From Metabacillus dongyingensis (GTDB taxonomy: Bacteria > Bacillota > Bacilli > Bacillales > Bacillaceae): a stretch of DNA of 64,000 nucleotides. Under the pieces are notes generated by a model that made no database searches, was not told the DNA's origin, and worked only from the letters and a program-made list of their open reading frames with translations. The stretch spans positions 4,094,001-4,158,000 of the forward strand of contig NZ_CP082944.1 of NCBI RefSeq assembly GCF_019933155.2, given 5' to 3'. Positions 54,007 through 62,692 of the stretch are shown here, piece after piece; the first letter of the stretch is position 1; every line of letters begins with the position of its first letter. The position numbers were made by a program, and so were the translations under genes.

Positions 54007-55323
54007 ATGGGAAAGGTCAATCGCTTCTTTGAGGAAAAATTTATGGTGACTGCTGCAAAGGTTGCAGGTCAGCGGCATCTTCAGGCATTAAGGGACGGTA
54101 TTATTCTTACAATGCCGCTCATTATTATCGGTTCTGTGTTTTTAATTCTCGGATTTCTTCCGATCGAAGGCTATCCGGAATATATGGCGAGCGTGTTTGG
54201 GGACCAATGGCTGACAAAGCTTCTCTATCCAGTCGGGGCTACGTTTGACATCATGGCGCTGATTGCATCTTTTGGGATTGCCTATCGCCTTGCTGAAAAA
54301 TATGATGTTGATGCCCTTACAGCTGGGGCGGTTTCTGTTGCAGCATTCCTCTTGGCCACTCCCTACCAAGTTCCGTTTCTAGCAGAAGGTGCATCAGAAG
54401 CTGTTATGGTCGGCGGCGCCATTCCTGCTGCTTTAATGGGAAGCAAAGGACTATTTGTTGCAATGCTTCTTGCCATCCTATCAACTGAAATATTCAGGTT
54501 CGTCATTCAGAAAAACCTTGTGATCAAAATGCCTGACGGTGTACCGCCGGCAGTTAGCCGTTCGTTTATAGCGCTTATACCTGGATTCTTTATTCTTACA
54601 TTTGTCTGGCTATTGCGGTTACTCGTTGAAAATACGTCCTTTGAAAGTCTTCATAATGTCGTCAGTATCCTGCTTGGCAAACCGCTCGGCGTCCTTGGCG
54701 GAAGTTTGATTGGAAGTCTCGTCGCCGTAATCCTGATTCAGCTTCTCTGGTCAACAGGACTTCACGGAGCAAGTATCGTCGGCGGAGTCATGGGTCCAAT
54801 CTGGCTGACTTCTATGGATGAAAACAGGGTTGCCTTTCAAGCGGGAGAAGCTCTGCCAAATATCTTCACTCAGCAGTTCTTTGACCTATTCATATATATT
54901 GGCGGATCGGGAGCCACGCTGTCACTGGTCTTCTGTATGCTCTTCCTTGCCAAAAGCCAGCAAATGAAACAGCTTGGGCGGCTGTCCATAGGACCGGGTG
55001 TGTTCAATATTAATGAGCCGGTCACGTTTGGAATGCCGATTGTCATGAATCCTCTGCTGATCATTCCATTTATCTTAACACCTATTGCGATTACAATCGC
55101 AACCTACATTTGCATGACGACGGGAATTGTTGCTAGACCAGCGGGAATCGGAGTTCCATGGACAATGCCTCCCCTTTTTGGCGGGTACTTGGCAACTGGC
55201 GGAAAAATATCAGGGCTCATCATGCAGCTGATTAACATGGTGATTGCCTTCTTTATCTACTATCCTTTCTTCCGCATGTGGGATAAACAGAAATTCAGCG
55301 AAGAAAATCAAGCTGCTTCCTAA
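54007..55323 (+). CDS. licC: PTS lichenan/cellobiose-specific EIIC
   Basis: A 438-residue membrane channel subunit with about ten hydrophobic segments and the family features RHLQALRDGIILTMPLIIIGS and GPGVFNINEPVTFGMPIV. ATG 54007 follows AAGGGG; a GTG three codons earlier overlaps the licB stop. It transports cellobiose and lichenan oligosaccharides and presents them to EIIB. Same order as B. subtilis licBCAH. Confidence 0.93.
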   Translation: MGKVNRFFEEKFMVTAAKVAGQRHLQALRDGIILTMPLIIIGSVFLILGFLPIEGYPEYMASVFGDQWLTKLLYPVGATFDIMALIASFGIAYRLAEKYDVDALTAGAVSVAAFLLATPYQVPFLAEGASEAVMVGGAIPAALMGSKGLFVAMLLAILSTEIFRFVIQKNLVIKMPDGVPPAVSRSFIALIPGFFILTFVWLLRLLVENTSFESLHNVVSILLGKPLGVLGGSLIGSLVAVILIQLLWSTGLHGASIVGGVMGPIWLTSMDENRVAFQAGEALPNIFTQQFFDLFIYIGGSGATLSLVFCMLFLAKSQQMKQLGRLSIGPGVFNINEPVTFGMPIVMNPLLIIPFILTPIAITIATYICMTTGIVARPAGIGVPWTMPPLFGGYLATGGKISGLIMQLINMVIAFFIYYPFFRMWDKQKFSEENQAAS

Positions 55324-55335
55324 TGGAGGGAATCT

Positions 55336-55656
55336 ATGAATAAAGAACAGCTTTACGAGCTTTCCTTCCATCTGATTGCCCATAGCGGCAATGCAAGAAG
55401 CCTTGCGATGGAAGCGATACAGGCATCTAAAAAAGGAAACTTTGAACTTGCTGTTGAAAAACTTAAAGAAGCCGATAAGGAGTTCGTTAATGCTCACCGG
55501 TTCCAAACAGAGCTGATTCAAAAAGAAGCAGGCGGTGAAAAGTACGACCTCCCTATCATCCTTGTCCATGCACAGGATCATTTAATGACAGCGATGACTG
55601 TCAAAGATCTTGCCATAGAAATCGTTGAAATTTATCAGCGGACAAAGAAGGTGTAA
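55336..55656 (+). CDS. licA: PTS lichenan/cellobiose-specific EIIA
   Basis: A 106-residue EIIA of the Lac family, helical. Phosphorylated His78 lies in LVHAQDHLMTAM, the same place as in LacF-type EIIA. Twelve bases after licC and two before licH, so tightly coupled. Confidence 0.93.
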   Translation: MNKEQLYELSFHLIAHSGNARSLAMEAIQASKKGNFELAVEKLKEADKEFVNAHRFQTELIQKEAGGEKYDLPIILVHAQDHLMTAMTVKDLAIEIVEIYQRTKKV

Positions 55657-55658
55657 GC

Positions 55659-56981
55659 ATGACGAATAAAAATGGATTAAAAATCGCAACGATTGGCGGC
55701 GGTTCATCCTATACGCCTGAGCTGATTGAGGGGTTCATTAAACGCTATGATGAACTTCCCGTATCAGAGATATGGCTTGCTGATGTTCCAGAGGGAAAAA
55801 GAAAATTAGAGATCGTAGGAAGCCTCGCTAAACGAATGGTTGAAAAAGCAAATGTGCCAATTTCCATTCACCTGACTCTTAATAGGCGCGAAGCATTGGA
55901 AAACGCAGACTTTGTTACCACTCAATTTCGTGTAGGACTTTTGGAAGCACGGGCAAAAGATGAACGTATTCCGCTTAAATATGGGGTTCTTGGCCAAGAA
56001 ACAAATGGTCCTGGAGGCTTGTTTAAAGGTTTGCGCACCATTCCTGTTATCCTCAGCATCTGCAGGGAAATGGAAACCCTTTGCCCCGATGCCTGGCTGA
56101 TCAATTTTACCAATCCAGCCGGAATGGTAACGGAGGCCGTCCTGAGATACAGCAATATCCGCAAGGTTGTTGGTCTATGCAATGTGCCGATCGGCATGGA
56201 AATGGGTGCGGCAAAGCTATTGAATGTTGAGCACAGCCGGATCCGGATTGATTTTGCGGGCTTAAATCACATGGTATATGGACTTGATGTGTATTTAGAC
56301 GGGGTAAGCGTTAAACAGAAAGTGATTGATCTTATTACACATCCAGAACAATCCGTCACGATGCAGAATATCGTTGCGCTCGGATGGGAGCCTGAATTTT
56401 TAAAAGCCCTGAATGTATTCCCTTGCCCATACCATCAGTATTATTACAAAACGAGGGAAATGGTTGAAAAAGAGATGAAAAACGCTGAAACCGCCGGTAC
56501 CCGTGCAGAAGTTGTGAAAAAGCTTGAGGATGAGCTGTTTGAACTCTATCAAAATGAGGAGCTTGCGATTAAACCTCCACAGCTCGAAAAACGCGGCGGT
56601 GCTTATTACAGTGATGCTGCTGTACGGCTGATTCACTCCATCTATACAGACAAAAGGGACATTCAGCCAGTAAATACAATGAATAATGGGGCGATTGCAA
56701 GTCTTCCCCATGATTCTGCAATTGAAATCAGCTCTGTCATCACAAAAGATGGCCCTAAGCCGATTGCCATTGGAGATCTGCCTATTGCTGTCCGCGGTCT
56801 AGTTCAGCAAATAAAATCCTTTGAACGTGTCGCAGCAGAAGCTGCTGTTACCGGAAATTACAGTACAGCTTTGCTCGCAATGACAATTAATCCACTAGTC
56901 GCTTCCGATGCAACAGGTAAAAAAATACTTGATGAAATGCTTGAAGCTCATAAAGAGCATCTGCCTCAATTTTTCAAGTGA
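55659..56981 (+). CDS. licH: GH4 6-phospho-beta-glucosidase
   Basis: A 440-residue NAD/Mn-dependent family 4 enzyme. Rossmann loop TIGGGSSYTPELIEG; the metal-ligand Cys is in GLCNVPIGM, the form found in 6-phospho-glycosidases, with AGLNHMVYGL and NFTNPAGMVTEA. It cleaves cellobiose-6-phosphate produced by the PTS genes before it. Compare melA in this window, a GH4 alpha-galactosidase with CHSV. The LicR activator gene is not present next to the operon. Confidence 0.93.
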   Translation: MTNKNGLKIATIGGGSSYTPELIEGFIKRYDELPVSEIWLADVPEGKRKLEIVGSLAKRMVEKANVPISIHLTLNRREALENADFVTTQFRVGLLEARAKDERIPLKYGVLGQETNGPGGLFKGLRTIPVILSICREMETLCPDAWLINFTNPAGMVTEAVLRYSNIRKVVGLCNVPIGMEMGAAKLLNVEHSRIRIDFAGLNHMVYGLDVYLDGVSVKQKVIDLITHPEQSVTMQNIVALGWEPEFLKALNVFPCPYHQYYYKTREMVEKEMKNAETAGTRAEVVKKLEDELFELYQNEELAIKPPQLEKRGGAYYSDAAVRLIHSIYTDKRDIQPVNTMNNGAIASLPHDSAIEISSVITKDGPKPIAIGDLPIAVRGLVQQIKSFERVAAEAAVTGNYSTALLAMTINPLVASDATGKKILDEMLEAHKEHLPQFFK

Positions 56982-57010
56982 AAAAGAACCGGCCTTTGTG
57001 CCGGTTTTCC
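56981..57010. terminator. Bidirectional terminator
   Basis: AACCGGC-ctttgt-GCCGGTT between licH and the convergent CBO0543-like gene; the minus strand continues CTTTTTC. Confidence 0.82.
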
Positions 57011-57015
57011 TCTAT

Positions 57016-57489
57016 TTATCCTCTTTCATATGTAAATCCCTTCTGAAACCAAACGTAAAAAATCCGGATTATCACCAAGATCATAAAATTAACGGCAAAA
57101 GTAAGCAGCCAGCTGTACCGGGTATACTCTATCAAATCTGTGTATTCAGCAAGCAGCCACGCTGATAATTGAATGCCGAATGCAGTTAAAGAAAAGTAAA
57201 GGAATTTGTGCCAAAAACCCTTTTTAGGATAACCAAGAATAAACAAGACCCCGATAGTCGGATAAAAAAGATAATACAGGGTAAAGCTCATTTTTGTAGC
57301 ATCCGGAAATTCCCGGAATGGAAATTTCATTCTTCCCAATAGCGTTTGAATATAAACGAAAAGCCAGCCAATCGATTGAGAAAATAAAAGAACAATTTGC
57401 GCATCTCTTCGTTTATTTTTGGGGACTTTCCAGACAAGCATTAATATGGCCAATCCCCAAAGTGAAATCAGAACAAGAATCTCACGCAT
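57016..57489 (-). CDS. CBO0543-like membrane protein
   Basis: A 157-residue protein with about five membrane helices and the pattern FPFREFPDATKMSFTLYYLFYPT, an acidic motif followed by a helix as in CBO0543-family proteins (found in spore-formers). Overlaps the next gene by eight bases and is its paralogue, of about equal length with the same helix spacing. Function unknown. Confidence 0.7.
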   Translation of the reverse strand: MREILVLISLWGLAILMLVWKVPKNKRRDAQIVLLFSQSIGWLFVYIQTLLGRMKFPFREFPDATKMSFTLYYLFYPTIGVLFILGYPKKGFWHKFLYFSLTAFGIQLSAWLLAEYTDLIEYTRYSWLLTFAVNFMILVIIRIFYVWFQKGFTYERG

Positions 57490-57979
57490 GATTTTCTCCA
57501 GAAGGTTTGAGACCTTTTTTAAACCAGATTACATATTGATGATTCACCATCAAGACCAGCATCACTGAGAAAAATGTCCAGTACCATTTCCATTCATCAT
57601 ATTTCACTGAATTCGTGTACGTTTCAAGAATGACCTCAGCAATAGTAAAAATGCCAGAGAAGATGATTGCATAGAGCCACTTAGTCTGAATTTTTTTTGA
57701 CGAAGGATAATACAGGCTAAATAAAATAGCCAATACAGGAAACAAAAAAAACTCAAATGTAAAACTCGATTCATTCACTTGATTCTCCTTGCTGAAAAGC
57801 TGTACGGGGTAACTGATCCACCCCATCTCCACAACAAATAACCCTGCTGCCCATGTCAGTGAGCTAAGTGAAAGAAAGGGCACCCAGGCTTCTCTGGCTT
57901 TTTCCCTCGGAACAAATTTCCATATTAAAAGAATACTTAACAAGATTGCACCGGCAATCACTAATCTTTCAATGATCAT
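57482..57979 (-). CDS. CBO0543-like membrane protein, paralogue
   Basis: A 165-residue membrane protein, five helices, with the matching acidic segment NESSFTFEFFLFPVLAILF. ATG 57979 is preferred because its MIIERLVIAGAILLSILLIW aligns with the start of the following gene; the frame extends seven codons further to 58000, without a good site. The two genes are translationally coupled and probably arose by tandem duplication. Confidence 0.65.
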   Translation of the reverse strand: MIIERLVIAGAILLSILLIWKFVPREKAREAWVPFLSLSSLTWAAGLFVVEMGWISYPVQLFSKENQVNESSFTFEFFLFPVLAILFSLYYPSSKKIQTKWLYAIIFSGIFTIAEVILETYTNSVKYDEWKWYWTFFSVMLVLMVNHQYVIWFKKGLKPSGENHA

Positions 57980-58094
57980 AGTCTCTTTTCCCATTTCCAT
58001 TTTTTTATTACTATCGGTTTAAAATCAGAAAATTATGTAAGAAGAAATAGGATGTTGGATTTTTTAAAAGCGATCGTACTCAGATTACAGGGAA

Positions 58095-58164
58095 GTGCCC
58101 GAAATCGCGCAAACCTCGGGTTCAGCGGGGCATCGACTTCAGTAATCCTGTCACATTCGGGCAC
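58095..58164. repeat. GC-rich intergenic element with inverted ends
   Basis: GTGCCCGAA (58095-58103) and TTCGGGCAC (58156-58164) are perfect 9-bp inverted arms around a 52-base GC-rich core, unlike the AT-rich flanks. No gene. It may be a small mobile or interspersed element or an RNA hairpin. Confidence 0.5.
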
Positions 58165-58199
58165 CTGAAGCACGCTCTGAAATTTTTATTTACTAGAAT

Positions 58200-58227
58200 A
58201 AAAAAAAGACGCTGAACACGTCCTTTT
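58200..58227 (-). terminator. Terminator of the DoxX gene
   Basis: Minus strand AAGGACG-tgttcag-CGTCTT (one bulge) followed by a T8 run. Confidence 0.78.
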
Positions 58228-58615
58228 AGTCTTTATCTTTAATGATTACCTTTTCCAGTGAAAGAAATTCACTTCCGCTTAGAACCAGATAGATTGACAT
58301 AGCAAGTAATGCCACATCCAACTCGTATCCGCCTATAAATCCGCTGCCAAGCTTAGCTGTAAAGATGGCTCCAAGCATAATCAGCCCAAAAAGAGCGGCA
58401 ACAATTCGTGTACCAAGTCCAAGCATTAAAAGAATTCCTCCTGCTGCCTCTATTATGGCCACAGGATAAGCGAGAAAACCAGATACTCCTATACTGTCGA
58501 AAAATCCTGCTGTGTTTTCGACTCCTCCCTGAAATTTCGTTAAACCGTGAACGAAAAAAATAAATCCTAATGCGATGCGTAAAATCAGTCCGCCAAGTTC
58601 TGCATTCTTTGTCAT
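58226..58615 (-). CDS. DoxX-family membrane protein
   Basis: A 129-residue four-helix membrane protein. GLILRIALGFIFFVHGLTKF, then GFLAYPVAIIEAAGGILLMLGLGTRIVAALF, are the DoxX family pattern. Members are quinone- or thiol-linked redox proteins, of uncertain role. AAGGAGT lies 10 bases before the ATG. A BlaI-type operator directly upstream joins it to the regulator-protease pair at 58.7-59.9 kb. Confidence 0.85.
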   Translation of the reverse strand: MTKNAELGGLILRIALGFIFFVHGLTKFQGGVENTAGFFDSIGVSGFLAYPVAIIEAAGGILLMLGLGTRIVAALFGLIMLGAIFTAKLGSGFIGGYELDVALLAMSIYLVLSGSEFLSLEKVIIKDKD

Positions 58616-58640
58616 ATGTAAAACACTCCTTTTTATTTCA

Positions 58641-58659
58641 TACTACATATTGTAGTGTA
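58641..58659 (-). promoter_or_regulatory. BlaI/MecI-type operator of the DoxX gene
   Basis: TACTACATATTGTAGTGTA contains TACA-N3-TGTA and the palindrome ACTACA-TAT-TGTAGT. The site before the BlaI-like gene is ACTACACATTGTAATG, agreeing at 14 of 16 positions. Confidence 0.75.
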
Positions 58660-58674
58660 ATTCCTTAAAAATTT

Positions 58675-59526
58675 TTAAGACAGCTCGATCAAAAACATCA
58701 TCAGCAGCATGAAAAATACCAGCATAGAGACCGCGGCCTTTTTTAACGGCAGATCTAACGGTGTCTCTGCGAATGGATCAAGAATTTTTTGGATTCTAAG
58801 ATTGATAGCGGTATCTGCAAATGGTGCATACGAGAATGATAGAAGCTTCTTTTTTTGATTTTTTTTCAAGATCTTGAGCAGCGCACTTCCTAAATCTGCT
58901 GAAGATCGAAGTCTGCTGATGGCATAATGATCTGCCAGCAGCTCGCGGATCATTCTGTATTTTTGATAAAACCAGCCGAGAATCGGGATATACCACATCA
59001 CAGATGAGCACAGTGATAATACAAAAAGCTTCAAAGGATCTCTGTTTTTTTGATGATAAATCTCATGCAAAAGAACGGCATGTCTTTCTCCTTCATCAAG
59101 CAAATTCAATAGTCCGGTAGAAAGAATGATTTTCGGACGGAAAAACCCCATTGTCAATGACAGAATAGCATCCTCTTCAATCACCAGGATGGTCTCTTTT
59201 GGCAGAGAGAATTGCCGGTTGTATTGAGACGTTAAAGATATGTTCATCCGTTTAGCCATTTTTTTATGAATGGTATGTGAGAGGTAAAGCTGTTTTATAA
59301 TCTTGTAAACTGTCATGGCTACGGTCGCATAGATAATCACTTCAAGTAAATATTCAAGCGACGAAAACCCCATGGACTGAAGGGCTGTACTGCACAATTG
59401 AATCAGATTAAACTCAATCGGCAGGCCGAGCAATTTTCGAAAAAGATAGATTGTCATTTGAATGAGCAGAATCATTGAGATGGACACACAAGCTAAAAAT
59501 ACTTGCTTTGATCTTTTTTCCCACAT
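58675..59526 (-). CDS. M56-family (BlaR1/MecR1-like) membrane peptidase
   Basis: A 283-residue zinc metallopeptidase with three to four membrane helices and the catalytic HEIYH in AVLLHEIYHQKNRDP; a third ligand is in LLADHYAI. It lacks the extracellular penicillin-binding sensor of BlaR1, so the signal is unknown. Start lies one base from the BlaI stop; the pair is one operon. It likely cleaves the repressor on induction. Confidence 0.85.
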   Translation of the reverse strand: MWEKRSKQVFLACVSISMILLIQMTIYLFRKLLGLPIEFNLIQLCSTALQSMGFSSLEYLLEVIIYATVAMTVYKIIKQLYLSHTIHKKMAKRMNISLTSQYNRQFSLPKETILVIEEDAILSLTMGFFRPKIILSTGLLNLLDEGERHAVLLHEIYHQKNRDPLKLFVLSLCSSVMWYIPILGWFYQKYRMIRELLADHYAISRLRSSADLGSALLKILKKNQKKKLLSFSYAPFADTAINLRIQKILDPFAETPLDLPLKKAAVSMLVFFMLLMMFLIELS

Positions 59527-59527
59527 T

Positions 59528-59941
59528 CTATTTTTCCTTTTTCATTTCTTTTATTTTTTGCTCAAGCTTTGCAATCAAGCTCTCATCTGCTTTCTCAATG
59601 CTGTCAATCATATGGCTTACGACAATTTGTCCAAACTCGTCAATCAGTCCGTTTGTCAGCTCTTTGGATTGTGCACAAAGAAATTCTTCTTTAGTCAGGA
59701 CCGGACGGAACAGCGATCCCCTTCCCTCAGACCGCTTAGTTAGGACATCTTTTTCGACGAGGCGGTTCATGACTGTCATCACCGTGTTAAAGCTCATTTT
59801 TTTCTCTTTTTCAAGCTTCTGCTGAACGTCTTTTATCGACATTTCAGATGAATTCCAAAGGATATTCATAATCTTAGCCTCTAATGGACCAAAAAAACGA
59901 TTTAAGCCTTTTTCATTAAATTTAAAATTCTGGATTTTCAC
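59528..59941 (-). CDS. BlaI/MecI/CopY-family repressor
   Basis: A 137-residue winged-helix repressor: FNEKGLNRFFGPLEAKIMNILW, KDVQQKLEKEKKMSFNTVMTVMNRLVEKDVL with recognition helix TVMTVMNRL, and a helical dimer tail. GTG start with GAGGTG upstream. It is followed by the M56 peptidase. Its own operator is at 59958-59973. Confidence 0.9.
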   Translation of the reverse strand: MKIQNFKFNEKGLNRFFGPLEAKIMNILWNSSEMSIKDVQQKLEKEKKMSFNTVMTVMNRLVEKDVLTKRSEGRGSLFRPVLTKEEFLCAQSKELTNGLIDEFGQIVVSHMIDSIEKADESLIAKLEQKIKEMKKEK

Positions 59942-59957
59942 AATGACAACACCTCAC

Positions 59958-59974
59958 ACTACACATTGTAATGT
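59958..59974 (-). promoter_or_regulatory. BlaI-type operator of the repressor gene
   Basis: ACTACACATTGTAATGT, containing TACA-CAT-TGTA and the larger dyad CACATT-GT-AATGTG. It lies 17 bases upstream of the GTG, in the promoter zone, and matches the DoxX site. Confidence 0.75.
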
Positions 59975-60058
59975 GCAAATACTCCATAGTCAAATGATTC
60001 TTAAAGTTGTTTCGGTCTAGTGGTAGATGGTAGATTAGTAGAAAGGGGGAAAACTTGA

Positions 60059-60964
60059 ATGATTCTTACCGGTATGATTCTCGATGTGGAAACAACAGGC
60101 TTATCGCCCATTCAGGATGAAATAATAGAAATTGGTTTCCTGCTGTTTCGTTATGATACAGATACAGATGTCTTTTTAGAAACTCTAGAAGAGCACTCTT
60201 TTTTAAGAGAGCCTTTGTCTCTTTCAGCCAGAAAAAACTATGAATTTGCCTTTCGAATTCATTTAATTCCTTTTGAAGATGTTAAGGGCAAAACATTTGA
60301 TGATACAAAGATAAAGTCAGCGATCCATAAGGCTGATTTTATTATTGCTCATAATGCTTCATTTGACCGGAGCTTCACTGCTAAAATGTATCCTGAGCTG
60401 CATTCAAAGAAATGGTACTGCTCTGCCAGAAATATTCCGTGGAAGAAATACGGCTACCAAAGTGCCAAGTTAATCAGCCTATTACATAGCCACAAGCTGG
60501 CAGCTGTGCAGACTCACCGTGCACTGGATGATGTAAAACAGCTTCACCAGCTGCTGAAGAGCCCGAATTACGAAGGCACATCCTACTTGAATATCGCTTT
60601 AACAGAACGTGCTTCTGCACCAAAGCCAAAGTCGATTAAATGTTTACTTTCCGGTGTAAAACAAAAAAGTGCAGACGGGATGAGTCCGCAGGCATATCTG
60701 CCCCATATTACTCAAAACGAAACTTTGCTGTTAAAAAAAGAAGAGCAAACAGATCGGTTTCATGTGTATACCACCGGCCAAAACTATCTGGGCTTCATTG
60801 GCGCTGCCCAAAGCAAAAAATTAGCCGGCTATATAAAAGAATCTTTCCAGCTCACAGCAAAAGTTCTTGAGATCCTTCTTAATGAAAAAGGAGAGCACGG
60901 CTGCAGGATTGAAATCAGCATCGAAGAACAGGCGAAGAAAAAAGAGCATTCATTTAACCGTTAA
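60059..60964 (+). CDS. DnaQ-fold 3'-5' exonuclease
   Basis: A 301-residue DEDD exonuclease. Motif I is LDVETTGLSP, motif II IIAHNASFDRSF and motif III THRALDDVKQLH (DEDDh type). The C-terminal ~110 residues (FHVYTTGQNYLGF onwards) are not matched to a known domain and may bind nucleic acid. GGGGGAAAACTTGA precedes the ATG. A terminator follows. Confidence 0.85.
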   Translation: MILTGMILDVETTGLSPIQDEIIEIGFLLFRYDTDTDVFLETLEEHSFLREPLSLSARKNYEFAFRIHLIPFEDVKGKTFDDTKIKSAIHKADFIIAHNASFDRSFTAKMYPELHSKKWYCSARNIPWKKYGYQSAKLISLLHSHKLAAVQTHRALDDVKQLHQLLKSPNYEGTSYLNIALTERASAPKPKSIKCLLSGVKQKSADGMSPQAYLPHITQNETLLLKKEEQTDRFHVYTTGQNYLGFIGAAQSKKLAGYIKESFQLTAKVLEILLNEKGEHGCRIEISIEEQAKKKEHSFNR

Positions 60965-60992
60965 AAGAGCAGCATGCAGCTGTTCTTTTTTA
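60963..60992 (+). terminator. Rho-independent terminator
   Basis: AGaGCAGC-atgca-GCTGtTCT followed by TTTTTATA. Confidence 0.85.
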
Positions 60993-61063
60993 TATTTACA
61001 AATTGCGGGCAGGGTTTCTGAATAGACTGAATGTATAGTTGAAATGAAATGGAGAAGACGCTG

Positions 61064-62611
61064 ATGACACATAAAACTCCCGAGCTTACTAAGTTTACAG
61101 ATGCCTTGCCCATTATTCCGCAGCTTGGGCCACATCAAAAAGGAAACAGCTTTACATATTATAAAGTGAGAATGACTGAATGCAGACTATCTCTTCACAG
61201 CGAATTAAACCCTTCCGCTCTCTGGTGTTATGAAAACTCCTATCCAGGTCCTGTAATTGAAGTTGAAAGCCGGGAGAAAACCTATATAAAATGGATTAAC
61301 AATCTCCCGTCTAAGCACTTTTTGCCCATTGATTATACCGTTCACGGCGCTCATAAGGATGTACCAGAAGTTAGAACCGTCGTGCATATGCATGGCGCAA
61401 GTGTTGAATGGGAAAGCGACGGGTATCCTGAGGCGTGGTTTACAAATGGATTTAAGCAAAAAGGTCCCTATTTCAGAAAAAAAGTGTACGAATATGAAAA
61501 TAAGATGCGCTCCTGTACACTTTGGTATCATGATCATGCTCTCGGTATTACAAGACTAAATATTTATGCGGGTCTTGCAGGATTCTATCTCATACGGGAT
61601 CAGCATGAAAGGTCGTTGAATTTGCCTTTTGGTCAGTATGAAATACCCCTGATGATACAAGACAAATCATTTAATGAAGATGGATCTCTCTATTATCCAA
61701 AGCAGCCGGAAAATCCAGTACCGGGACTTGAGGCATCTGTTTCACCTGAATTTTTCGGAGATGTCAATTTGGTTAATGGCAAAGTATGGCCATATTTAAA
61801 TGTTGAGCCCCGAAAATACAGGTTCAGGCTGCTGAATGCGGCAAACTCCCGTTTTTATCTATTGAAGCTTGATTCTGGCCAGCTTTTTTATCAAATCGGA
61901 ACGGATAGCGGATTAATGGAATTTCCAATCGGTGTACCGGAAATCATGCTGGCTCCGGCTGAAAGAGCAGATGTCATCGTTGATTTTACAAATTTAGAGG
62001 GCAGAAAAATTATTTTGGAAAATCATGCAAAAGCTCCTTTTCCAGGCGGCAAGATGCCTGATCAGAATACAGCCGCGGTCATGGAATTCAGAGTGTCGCT
62101 TCCGCTCTCCTCAATCGATACGAGTGTCATTCCATCTTTTCTTTTGCCTTATCCAGTCTTTAAGGAGAACTCCATCTCGAGAACACGATTCTTAACTCTG
62201 GATGACAATCATGATCAATATGGCCGCGAGCTGATGTTATTAGACAACAAAACATGGGATGATCCTATAAGCGAGAAGCCGAGACTTGACACAATTGAAA
62301 TTTGGCACCTGATCAATTTAACTGATGACGCCCACCCCATTCATATTCACCTCGTTGATTTCCAGATCCTTGATCGAAGACCATTTGATGCAGAGAAGTT
62401 TAAAAAGAAAAAAGTCATTTCTTACACAGGACCGAGCATTCCGCCAGAGCCTCAGGAAAGAGGCTGGAAAGACACTGTCAGAGCGAATCCTGAACAGGTA
62501 ACACGAATCATTATGAAGTTTGGATCCTACACCGGATTGTATGTTTGGCATTGCCATATACTAGAGCATGAAGATTACGAAATGATGCGGCCATTTATCG
62601 TCATTCGCTGA
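61064..62611 (+). CDS. cotA: Spore-coat multicopper oxidase (laccase/bilirubin oxidase)
   Basis: A 515-residue laccase of the outer spore coat. All four copper motifs are visible: HMHGASVEWE (type 2/3), LWYHDHALGITR, HPIHIHLVDFQ and YVWHCHILEHEDYEMM (HCH-x3-H-x4-M; axial Met). The long N-terminal pattern TDALPIIPQL and FLPIDYTVHG match B. subtilis CotA throughout. No signal peptide, as for a coat protein assembled from the mother cell. ATG 61064 follows GGAG at nine bases and is preferred over 61049, which lacks a site. Confidence 0.94.
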   Translation: MTHKTPELTKFTDALPIIPQLGPHQKGNSFTYYKVRMTECRLSLHSELNPSALWCYENSYPGPVIEVESREKTYIKWINNLPSKHFLPIDYTVHGAHKDVPEVRTVVHMHGASVEWESDGYPEAWFTNGFKQKGPYFRKKVYEYENKMRSCTLWYHDHALGITRLNIYAGLAGFYLIRDQHERSLNLPFGQYEIPLMIQDKSFNEDGSLYYPKQPENPVPGLEASVSPEFFGDVNLVNGKVWPYLNVEPRKYRFRLLNAANSRFYLLKLDSGQLFYQIGTDSGLMEFPIGVPEIMLAPAERADVIVDFTNLEGRKIILENHAKAPFPGGKMPDQNTAAVMEFRVSLPLSSIDTSVIPSFLLPYPVFKENSISRTRFLTLDDNHDQYGRELMLLDNKTWDDPISEKPRLDTIEIWHLINLTDDAHPIHIHLVDFQILDRRPFDAEKFKKKKVISYTGPSIPPEPQERGWKDTVRANPEQVTRIIMKFGSYTGLYVWHCHILEHEDYEMMRPFIVIR

Positions 62612-62622
62612 ATATTTGTGTG

Positions 62623-62656
62623 AAAGATCAACTTACAGGGAAGTTGATCTTTTAAG
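62623..62656 (+). terminator. Rho-independent terminator of cotA
   Basis: AAAGATCAACTT-acaggg-AAGTTGATCTTT hairpin, 12-bp stem. Confidence 0.88.
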
Positions 62657-62692
62657 TGCTGAAAATATTCCTTAACATTTGTGTCTGTTATT

